A stretch of 5,551 nucleotides of DNA from Bacteroidales bacterium (GTDB lineage Bacteria > Bacteroidota > Bacteroidia > Bacteroidales > UBA4417). The stretch lies in contig JANXXZ010000029.1 in assembly GCA_025350385.1 (NCBI GenBank), positions 1 through 5,551 on the forward strand, read 5' to 3'. Made by a program: the position numbers and the translations under genes. The notes beneath the pieces were generated by a model. That model was not told where the DNA came from. It saw only the letters and a program-made list of their open reading frames with translations, and searched no databases. This document shows positions 1 through 5,551 of this stretch, piece after piece. The first letter of the stretch is position 1. Each line of letters opens with the position of its first letter.

Positions 1-80
1 AATATTCAATTTTAGCATTTGGCTTTCTAGTCTTAGTTTAGAATAATTGTCTGTAAGAGGAAGTTAATTCTATATTTTAA

Positions 81-109
81 AATGCTCTGCTCTTTTTGAG
101 TGGGGCATT
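81..109 (+). terminator. Probable intrinsic terminator of a rightward gene ending left of the window
   Basis: Arms 81-92 and 98-109 pair over 12 positions around a 5-base T loop, followed by CTTTAT and a further T-rich run. Three of the 12 pairs are G-U wobbles in plus-strand RNA. On the minus strand the same three positions become C-A mismatches, so the fold is good only as plus-strand RNA. That orientation suits a gene converging on the der/S4 unit from the left, possibly one of the frames stopping at 41 or 46. The poly-U tail is imperfect, so termination is inferred from the structure. Confidence 0.5.
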
Positions 110-235
110 CTTTATGGTATTTTTTATTGAGGAATTATTACGGAATCAATTTTGAAATACAAAAGATGCTTCCTAAGAATCTGACAGTTAGTGCCTTATT
201 ATTTAGTGAATGATGTTAATACTTATTGGTCCTGA

Positions 236-263
236 TAATGATTAACATATAACATTTAACACA
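236..263. repeat. Four degenerate 7-base tandem units with a TAAC core
   Basis: Read in steps of seven from 236, the sequence gives one unit starting TAAT and then three starting TAAC (at 243, 250 and 257), each with three variable bases. The cluster sits in AT-rich intergenic DNA. No dyad symmetry or coding role is apparent. It may be simple low-complexity drift, or a protein-binding or phased AT tract. Confidence 0.4.
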
Positions 264-350
264 AAATGAAAAAGGAACCCGAGCCATGAGTACTTAAGCA
301 TTAATCATTTTTTGTTTAGTGTTATTCATTCATTTCCTGATACAAACCAA

Positions 351-371
351 TAATTGATAACTAATAACTGA
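351..371. repeat. Three degenerate 7-base tandem units, TAAT/TAAC core
   Basis: Units start at 351 (TAATTGA), 358 (TAACTAA) and 365 (TAACTGA). The cluster ends 12 bases from the S4-gene stop and so would lie in that gene's 3' untranslated region. It shares the 7-base period and the TAAT-then-TAAC order of the cluster at 236-263. No function is known. Confidence 0.4.
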
Positions 372-382
372 TCACCAGTCCC

Positions 383-775
383 CTACCAGGCTTCCTTATC
401 ATGTTTCAACTTTTCGATCAACCGCCGGCTTTTCTTGGTCGGGCGGCCGGCGCAGCGGTCACGGTATTCGGCATGGGTGCTTTCTATAATTTTCACCCGG
501 TCGTATTCGGCCTGGGGAGTAAGATCCTCCATATAATCGGGAATGAGCTTGGCGCCGAGACGGCTCCTGGGGAACTGCTTTACTTTAACTATTTTGAAGA
601 GTGGATTCAGGCTAACCGAAATAACATCGCCGATTTTCAGATCCTTGGCCGGCTTCACATTGACACCGTCAATTTTTATTTTCCCGGCTTTACATGCGTC
701 TGTTGCCTGGGAACGTGTTTTGAATAGACGCACTTCCCATAGCCATTTGTCGATGCGGAGGGTTTCGTTTTCCAT
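383..775 (-). CDS. S4-domain RNA-binding protein, Hsp15/HslR type
   Basis: The protein has 130 residues, close to the length of E. coli Hsp15. An S4 RNA-binding domain spans about residues 6-60, opening with the typical LRIDKWLW and continuing through FKTRSQATDAC and GKIKIDGVNVKPA. The C-terminal half is strongly basic and carries GRPTKKSRR at 110-118, a signature of this family in Bacteroidota. E. coli Hsp15 binds free 50S subunits carrying a stranded nascent chain with peptidyl-tRNA and helps recycle them. A similar cytoplasmic role is inferred here. The gene starts 35 bases after the der stop on the same strand with no terminator between, so it is probably co-transcribed with der. The start is ATG at 775, directly before the S4 domain; the bases before it (CTCTCCAA) are not a Shine-Dalgarno site, as is common in this phylum. 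The family assignment is firm; the exact physiological role is less so. Confidence 0.88.
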   Translation of the reverse strand: MENETLRIDKWLWEVRLFKTRSQATDACKAGKIKIDGVNVKPAKDLKIGDVISVSLNPLFKIVKVKQFPRSRLGAKLIPDYMEDLTPQAEYDRVKIIESTHAEYRDRCAGRPTKKSRRLIEKLKHDKEAW

Positions 776-810
776 TTGGAGAGATGCTGGTATTAATGGA
801 AAAACGAACG

Positions 811-2115
811 TTATTTCTTACGGAAGTAAATTTCCATGGGAACCCCGGTAAAATTGTACATTTTCCGGATCCGGTTTTCAACAAAACGCATGTAAGGTTC
901 TTTCACATATTGCGGCAGGTTGCAGAAAATAACGAAACTCGGGTACGACATCTTGAGCTGGGTTACATATTTCACTTTTACCGACTTACCTTTTGACATA
1001 GGCGGCGGCATATTCGTAAAAATGGGAAGCAGGGCCTCGTTCAGTTTATGCGTGGCAATATGGCGTTTTCGGTTTTCAAACACTTCTGTAGCTATCTCCA
1101 GCGCCTTATGAATCCGTTGTTTCGTAATTACAGAGGTAAATATGATGGGAACATCCGTAAACGGTGCTATATTCTGCCTGATTTTTTCTTCGTAATCGCG
1201 GGCCGTATTGGTTTCGCGTTCAACCAGGTCCCATTTATTCACCAGGATCACGATGCCTTTATGATTCTTCTGCATCAGGTTGAAAATATTCTGATCCTGG
1301 CTTTCAAAACCGAGGGTAGCATCAATCACGAGGAAACAGACATCACTGCTTTCAATCGCCCTGACTGAACGCATCACCGAATAGAATTCAAGGTTTTCGG
1401 TAACTTTGGTTTTCTTCCTGAGCCCGGCGGTATCCACCAGCAGGAAATCAAACCCGTAGGAATTGTAGCGCGTAAAAATCGAATCGCGGGTTGTTCCTGC
1501 AACAGGAGTTACAATATTCCGTTCGCTTCCCAGCAAAGCGTTGATGAAGGAGGATTTCCCCACGTTTGGACGGCCCACTACGGTAAAGCGAGGTAAATCA
1601 GTTTCAAGATCTTCGGGAAGGACATTAAAATTCTTAACAATTTCGTCGAGCAGATCGCCGGTGCCGCTGCCATTGGATGAGGAAAGCGGGAAAGTGTGCT
1701 CAAAACCCAGGCTGTAAAATTCAGCAATGATAGGCTCCATATTGGGAGTATCCACCTTGTTTACCGCCAGGAATGCTTTCTTGCCCGACCTGCGGATCAG
1801 TCCGGCTACATCTTCATCCAAGGGAGTAAGTCCTTCGCGGCCGTCGACCATAAACAGCAGGACATCACTTTCTTCAATGGCCAGTTCAACCTGTTTATGA
1901 ATGGCAACTTCAAAAACATCGTCGCTGCCAATCATAACACCCCCTGTGTCGATAACCGAGAACTCAATGCCGTTCCAATCGCTATGGCCATAATGCCGGT
2001 CTCGGGTTACGCCGCTGGTAGGATCCACAATGGCATCGAGTGAGCCGGTGAGGCGGTTAAAAAGGGTACTCTTGCCTACGTTTGGTCTGCCGACGATTGC
2101 CAGGATATTAGCCAT
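811..2115 (-). CDS. der: Ribosome biogenesis GTPase Der (EngA)
   Basis: Der is the tandem-GTPase factor needed for late assembly and stability of the 50S ribosomal subunit, and is essential in most bacteria studied. The 434-residue product is of normal family length. The first G domain shows GRPNVGKST (9-17), DTGG (56-59) and NKVD (119-122). The second shows GRPNVGKSS (181-189), DTAG (228-231) and NKWD (293-296). A KH-like C-terminal domain from about 350 ends in the usual FRKK. All nucleotide-binding motifs are intact. The ATG at 2115 puts the first P-loop at residue 9, as expected. No Shine-Dalgarno site is seen. A perfect Bacteroidota -7 box lies 66-73 bases upstream. The S4/Hsp15-type gene follows after 35 bases, making a likely two-gene unit devoted to the large subunit. 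In this phylum der is often beside era, but era is not in the window. Confidence 0.98.
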   Translation of the reverse strand: MANILAIVGRPNVGKSTLFNRLTGSLDAIVDPTSGVTRDRHYGHSDWNGIEFSVIDTGGVMIGSDDVFEVAIHKQVELAIEESDVLLFMVDGREGLTPLDEDVAGLIRRSGKKAFLAVNKVDTPNMEPIIAEFYSLGFEHTFPLSSSNGSGTGDLLDEIVKNFNVLPEDLETDLPRFTVVGRPNVGKSSFINALLGSERNIVTPVAGTTRDSIFTRYNSYGFDFLLVDTAGLRKKTKVTENLEFYSVMRSVRAIESSDVCFLVIDATLGFESQDQNIFNLMQKNHKGIVILVNKWDLVERETNTARDYEEKIRQNIAPFTDVPIIFTSVITKQRIHKALEIATEVFENRKRHIATHKLNEALLPIFTNMPPPMSKGKSVKVKYVTQLKMSYPSFVIFCNLPQYVKEPYMRFVENRIRKMYNFTGVPMEIYFRKK

Positions 2116-2180
2116 GGGATTGGTTCTCTAAAGGATTATGGATGGTAGGATGAATAGCGGGTTGCCCGATTTTGAGCCCG

Positions 2181-2188
2181 CAAAGGTA
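2181..2188 (-). promoter_or_regulatory. Bacteroidota -7 promoter box upstream of der
   Basis: Read on the minus strand, the sequence is TACCTTTG followed by C, an exact match to the Bacteroidota housekeeping sigma consensus TAnnTTTG. Transcription would start near 2175, giving a leader of about 60 bases before the der ATG. I do not see a good TTTG-type -33 element at the usual distance, which is common for this promoter class. The position between the TPR-gene stop and der suggests that der and the S4 gene are transcribed independently of the upstream membrane-protein gene. Confidence 0.65.
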
Positions 2189-2363
2189 CAACTTTTATGG
2201 CTATCTTCTGCGGATCGTTACTGAAGTTGCTGAAATGCAATGCGATAAGCCGGTGCATGATTATATGCAAATGCTATTAACTCGCATCATTCCTGTACAA
2301 GGTTAAAACCAGGATGTTGTTGACAGATATATAAATCAAGATACTGCATGATCACACCGATAG

Positions 2364-4292
2364 TTATTTCCCGAGCGAATTCAGAAATTTCGGATCAATG
2401 ATGGTTCCCAATGATTGCGCTTTAAGCGCATCCGCTTTTGCTTCGGCTCTGCGCCCCAGTTCACCGTAAACCAGCGCCCGGTTGCGGTAATAAATCCCCT
2501 GAGGATCCAGATCAATGGTCTGCGTAAGCACTTTCAATGCATTTTTAAAATCCTTTTGTCTCAGATAAGAAATGGCTATGGAATTTAAAATATCAGCCGA
2601 CTGTTGATGATTCACTTCCATATGCCTGTAAAAATCGGCGATGGCTTCCGGATGGCGGTTAATGGTCTGGAACAGGACAGCACGGTTGGCATACCCGTTT
2701 TCCGTTTTGGGGTTCAATTGAATAGCCTTATTCAAATCCGAAATTGCACGTTCATACTTGCCCAGTGCACCGTAAGCCGAACCCCGGTTTTCAATGGCTT
2801 TCTGGTTTACACTGTCAAGGGAAATGACCATATTATAGTCGGTAATTGCCAGCTCAAACTGCTTCCGGTTGAAATAAATGTTCCCGCGGTTGATCAAAGC
2901 CTCTTTCTCAATCTTGTTTAGTTTAATTGCGTTATTATACATCTCAAGGGCTTTATCGTAATTGTTTTCGCGTTTGTAAATGAGTCCGCGGTTACTATAT
3001 GCCCTGCTGCTGGGAGAAACCCTGATCGCATTATCCCAGAGGGAAGCGCTATCCTTCCAGGTTGCTGACTGTTTGAAAGTCAGCGCAGAAAGGATAACCG
3101 AAGTAACAACCAGGATAGCCATACCCGCCACCGGTAACTTGCCTTTCTGTGCATCAATATATTGCTGAAAAAAGTAGCCTGGCACCAGGAAAACCCCGAT
3201 CAAAGGCAGGTAGGCATAACGGTCAGCGATTACTGCGCTGCCTACCGGCATAAACTGCAGTACCAGCAAGAGGTTCACCAGGTAAAACAGGATACCAAAG
3301 GCTATGAGCTTGTATTTCCGGTAGGTAAAAATAAACGCGGCAAAAAGAGCAAAGCCAAACAACAACGAAAAAAAATAGGCAACTGGTAATGCGTTGTTTA
3401 CAGCCGGGAAGGGGTAAAAAGTGCAGAGGCTGAAGGGCCAGATGGCTTTAGCCGCGTACATCATGATACCGTAAAAACCGAAGAAAAAGCGGAAATGCAC
3501 CGGGAACAGGTCAGCTCCTCCTACTGCCCCCTGCAGTTTCTGGGCATGGATGGTCATAAGAGCAAGTACCAGCGAAAGCAGTACGAACGGGATCTTTTCA
3601 TAATAGGTTCTGGAGATATTCAACCGTCCTTTGTAATAATCAATGGCCAACAGTACTATCGGGAAAATAATGGCAGTTGGTTTTGAAAGTAGCGACAGAA
3701 TAAACAGCCCGAACACAAAGAGGTATTTTGAAATCCTGTTTGTTTCCAGGAATTTCAGGTATTGAAGTAAGCCAGCCAGGAAGAAAAAAGAGAACAATAC
3801 ATCTTTCCGTTCCGAAACCCAGCCGACCGATTCAACATGCAGCGGATGGACCGCAAACAGCAAAGCTACAATGAATGCAAGCCAGGGCTTGTTTCCGGTA
3901 AGTCTTTTCACAAAAAAGAAAACCAGTAAAATATTCAGCAAATGGATCAGCAGGTTCACGATGTGGTAGGAACCTGCATTTTTCCCAGTAATCGCATAAT
4001 TGGCAGCAAGCGTTAGCATGGTGAGAGGATGGTAATTCCCCTGCACTGGCTGTGACACTATTTCCTTAAAGTTACCAAGGCTGGTAATGGAGTAATTCTT
4101 CACCACATAATCGTCATCGTCCCAATTGACGAAACCTGCCTTGAAAACAGGGGTATAAATTATAAATGCCAGGATAACACATATTGCCGGCATCCAGTAA
4201 AAGCTACTTTTTTTAACTGGTATTACTGTTTTTTTTGATTGAAGGGGCGCTTTTGCCGGTTTCTTTTTCGTTTTGTCGTAGTTTTTGCTCAT
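2364..4292 (-). CDS. TMTC-like GT-C membrane protein with six C-terminal TPRs
   Basis: The 642-residue protein has a lysine-rich N-terminus (1-28), about 11 hydrophobic segments between 31 and 404, and a soluble TPR tail. The membrane part resembles eukaryotic TMTC proteins, which O-mannosylate secretory-pathway proteins. It has an acidic first loop (FVNWDDDDYV, 54-63), then NYHPLTML (86-93), AVHPLHVESVGWVSERKD (147-164), SKPT (203-206) and ADRYAYLP (356-363). The tail at 430-633 is six TPRs of exactly 34 residues. With a cytoplasmic N-terminus and an odd number of helices, the TPRs would face the periplasm. The likely role is a lipid-linked-sugar-dependent glycosyltransferase acting on proteins or surface polymers; the substrate is unknown. 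I chose ATG at 4292. A TTG at 4298 in the same frame would add two residues, and neither start has a ribosome binding site. Flanking gaps of 248 and 281 bases suggest a single-gene unit. The family resemblance is strong, but enzymatic activity is inferred. Confidence 0.85.
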   Translation of the reverse strand: MSKNYDKTKKKPAKAPLQSKKTVIPVKKSSFYWMPAICVILAFIIYTPVFKAGFVNWDDDDYVVKNYSITSLGNFKEIVSQPVQGNYHPLTMLTLAANYAITGKNAGSYHIVNLLIHLLNILLVFFFVKRLTGNKPWLAFIVALLFAVHPLHVESVGWVSERKDVLFSFFFLAGLLQYLKFLETNRISKYLFVFGLFILSLLSKPTAIIFPIVLLAIDYYKGRLNISRTYYEKIPFVLLSLVLALMTIHAQKLQGAVGGADLFPVHFRFFFGFYGIMMYAAKAIWPFSLCTFYPFPAVNNALPVAYFFSLLFGFALFAAFIFTYRKYKLIAFGILFYLVNLLLVLQFMPVGSAVIADRYAYLPLIGVFLVPGYFFQQYIDAQKGKLPVAGMAILVVTSVILSALTFKQSATWKDSASLWDNAIRVSPSSRAYSNRGLIYKRENNYDKALEMYNNAIKLNKIEKEALINRGNIYFNRKQFELAITDYNMVISLDSVNQKAIENRGSAYGALGKYERAISDLNKAIQLNPKTENGYANRAVLFQTINRHPEAIADFYRHMEVNHQQSADILNSIAISYLRQKDFKNALKVLTQTIDLDPQGIYYRNRALVYGELGRRAEAKADALKAQSLGTIIDPKFLNSLGK

Positions 4293-4318
4293 AGCCAAGT
4301 ATTGGAAGTTCTGTTAGT

Positions 4319-4326
4319 CAAAATTA
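4319..4326 (-). promoter_or_regulatory. Possible -7 promoter box for the TMTC-like gene
   Basis: On the minus strand the sequence is TAATTTTG, matching TAnnTTTG. It lies 27 bases upstream of the ATG at 4292, which would give a short leader of roughly 20 bases. No TTTG is present at the usual -33 distance, and the surrounding DNA is AT-rich, so a chance match is quite possible. Confidence 0.35.
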
Positions 4327-4466
4327 AGGTTTTCACTCAATATTGAATAATTATTTTAACCGCAAAAAAGCAATGTTTTACACGTAGAGAGAAAAAGGCA
4401 ATAAATTTCCCCAGGATAATGAGTGAAATTAATATAATGAGAAGGAATTACCCGGAAACCTTAAAA

Positions 4467-4525
4467 GTGCCGGTTTTCAACGTTTACCTTTGATGGGATA
4501 AGGTAAAAACGTTAAAAACCGGCAC
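4467..4525 (-). terminator. Long hairpin terminator of the T9SS-protein gene
   Basis: Arms 4467-4490 and 4500-4525 pair over 24 positions around a 9-base loop, with a 2-base bulge. In minus-strand RNA the stem has one U-G wobble and otherwise Watson-Crick pairs. In plus-strand RNA the same position is a C-A mismatch, which favours a minus-strand role. The base of the stem is GC-rich (GTGCCGG/CCGGCAC) and is followed on the minus strand by TTTT and then AAGG, so the U tract is short. The hairpin begins 48 bases after the TAG of the T9SS gene, a normal terminator position. It is longer than a typical intrinsic terminator and could also protect the 3' end of the transcript. Confidence 0.7.
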
Positions 4526-4573
4526 AGCTAAGTTCTGCTAATTGACTAATGAAGATTTAACTTTATGTCAAAT

Positions 4574-5551
4574 CTAATTAATTACAATTTTAAGTTGTAA
4601 GAGGTCAGATTTCCCCAGGATAAGCAGCGAATAAACGCCTTTGGAAATACCGGCCACATTCAGCCTGTAATTATTGTCGTGGATTTCGGTATTCAAAATC
4701 AATTTGCCATCCATGCTGAACAAAGTCACTTTTGTGTCCTTACAGTTCAGGAGGTTAAGATATTCAGACGCCGGGTTAGGGTAAACTGAATATTGAGGTT
4801 TTGTAAGTTGTTCAACCCCGGAGTATAAACTCAAAAGCACATTCGAAAAGGCTAATTCCGATTCGCCCTGGTTATATAAGGCTTCAATGGCATACACATA
4901 GTAGCCGTCAACATCAGGTGGCCAGGTAAGGTCTTCATATCCTGTTGACAGGCTGCTGTTTGCATTGATTTTAGGCCAGTTTGCAGCATTGTTAATATCA
5001 GATAATAGTCCCCTGTAAACATTGAACCCGCTAACAGCAGTGACTGAACCCGGAGCCAACGTCGATTTTTTGGCGCCAACCATGGCATTTGCATGGATAA
5101 GGAATGTTCCAAACTCACCGGTTAAACCCGACAAAGGCTGTGGCATTCCACCAGGGTACAGGTAATAAGCAAAATTAGGGGTTGTAGCTGAGGCAGTATC
5201 AAACCCCAGGTAAGTAGACTGCGCGAAGGTGCCGCTCCAGTGAATCATCACATAATAATTTCCCTGAAGGGTAAGATTGGGAACATCCACATTGATCCAT
5301 TTATCAATACCTGATGTGAATTCGCTGCTGCTGGCCAGTAGGTTGGCCTGTTCGTCGAATATATCAAGTCGCATTGTTTGTGGTGTATTTACTCCATACC
5401 CGGCCCAATAAATATCGAAACTGGTAACAGTTGACTTATCCTCGAAAGGAAAATAATTACCTAGCCATACTTCCTCGTTAGGCTCGCCGGCATAACCGTT
5501 AGAATTTACCGAGTCGTCGAACGATAAGATCTCCGCTGCGGTGATGTCAGG
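4574..5551 (-). CDS. T9SS-secreted multidomain protein, C-terminal part (start outside window)
   Basis: The frame is open without a stop from the right edge to TAG at 4574-4576, giving at least 325 residues and no start in the window. The ATG at 5374 is an internal methionine, because a beta-strand-rich domain runs through it (about fragment residues 25-190). Fragment residues 190-245 look like a fibronectin type III-type module, with GFNVYRG and later GYYVYAIEALYNQGESELAFSN. The last 72 residues are a type A T9SS sorting domain, with YPNPASEYLNL, KVTLFSMDGK, GISKGVYSLLI and a final KIVIN. Such tails direct proteins through the outer membrane and are removed on export. The protein is therefore extracellular or surface-attached. 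I see no catalytic motif, and any enzymatic domain would lie upstream. A long hairpin after the stop separates it from the TMTC-like gene. Confidence 0.9.
   Translation of the reverse strand, partial: PDITAAEILSFDDSVNSNGYAGEPNEEVWLGNYFPFEDKSTVTSFDIYWAGYGVNTPQTMRLDIFDEQANLLASSSEFTSGIDKWINVDVPNLTLQGNYYVMIHWSGTFAQSTYLGFDTASATTPNFAYYLYPGGMPQPLSGLTGEFGTFLIHANAMVGAKKSTLAPGSVTAVSGFNVYRGLLSDINNAANWPKINANSSLSTGYEDLTWPPDVDGYYVYAIEALYNQGESELAFSNVLLSLYSGVEQLTKPQYSVYPNPASEYLNLLNCKDTKVTLFSMDGKLILNTEIHDNNYRLNVAGISKGVYSLLILGKSDLLQLKIVIN

Larger units (their letters stand above)
1..382. other. AT-rich intergenic region, no supportable gene
   Basis: This stretch follows the stop of the S4-domain gene and has no open frame of useful length on either strand. 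It holds a plus-strand stem-loop at 81-109 and two clusters of 7-base degenerate repeats at 236-263 and 351-371. Two plus-strand frames are open from the left edge and stop at 41 and 46, so the last few codons of a rightward gene could be present, but they are too short to call. I found no convincing intrinsic terminator for the leftward der/S4 unit. On the minus strand a T-rich run follows a GC patch near 270-290, but no stem forms there. Confidence 0.6.

Noticed and set aside
2..46. Plus-strand frames open from the left edge (stops at 41 and 46) as a gene end
   Set aside because: Only 12-14 residues are visible and two frames are equally open, so I could not choose. Mentioned with the plus-strand terminator instead.
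266..302. Tiny plus-strand frame MKKEPEP at 266-289, overlapping a further ATG by ATGA
   Set aside because: Seven codons with no ribosome binding site or promoter box. It could be a decayed gene start, but nothing supports translation.
401..727. Plus-strand open frame opposite the S4-domain gene, with overlapping frames at 543-851 and 690-884
   Set aside because: They lie over or antisense to S4 and der coding sequence with clear family motifs. Their translations show no recognisable domain.
2254..2269. Inverted repeat TGCAT/ATGCA in the der upstream region, with TGCATGAT repeated at 2345
   Set aside because: Arms are only 5 bases and it lies about 65 bases upstream of the -7 box. This is expected by chance in such DNA.
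2301..2335. Possible terminator after the TMTC-like gene (small GGTT/AACC stem and TGT/ACA pairing)
   Set aside because: Arms are too short and no T tract follows on the minus strand.
2604..3686. Plus-strand open frames inside the TMTC-like gene
   Set aside because: They are antisense to the TPR and membrane segments, whose exact 34-residue period shows the minus strand is the coding one.
4293..4298. TTG at 4298 as start of the TMTC-like gene
   Set aside because: It adds only two residues, has no ribosome binding site, and ATG at 4292 is the more usual start codon.
4852..5118. Second minus-strand frame of 88 codons inside the T9SS gene
   Set aside because: It overlaps the fibronectin-like and beta-rich domains in another frame and has no features of its own.

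Overview
The window comes from a member of the Bacteroidota, probably the class Bacteroidia. Three things point there: a secreted protein ending in a type IX secretion (T9SS) sorting domain, a perfect Bacteroidota -7 promoter box (TACCTTTG) upstream of der, and no recognisable Shine-Dalgarno sequence before any of the three starts in the window. All four supported genes lie on the minus strand, so transcription runs from right to left.

Right to left, 5551-4574 is the 3' part of a gene for a T9SS-exported surface or secreted protein; its start lies beyond the window edge. It is followed by a long, strand-asymmetric hairpin at 4525-4467 that acts as its likely terminator. Next, 4292-2364 encodes a polytopic membrane protein resembling the eukaryotic TMTC family: a GT-C-type glycosyltransferase body of about 11 membrane segments fused to six gapless 34-residue TPRs. 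A 248-base gap holds a well-placed promoter. Then come der (2115-811), encoding the double-GTPase ribosome assembly factor Der/EngA, and 35 bases later an S4-domain RNA-binding protein of the Hsp15/HslR type (775-383). Positions 1-382 are AT-rich and hold no supportable gene. They contain a hairpin that folds well only as plus-strand RNA, suggesting a convergent gene off the left edge, and two clusters of degenerate 7-base repeats.

Functionally, der and the S4 gene look like a two-gene transcription unit, both concerned with the 50S ribosomal subunit. The TMTC-like protein and the T9SS protein are separate units. Both act at the cell envelope, and protein glycosylation is a possible link between them, but only as a hypothesis. 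The window is mostly ordinary chromosomal sequence, and I see no mobile element, CRISPR array, rRNA or tRNA. The most interesting items are the TMTC-like protein with its unbroken asparagine ladder, and the long hairpin that also carries a perfect promoter box on the opposite strand.
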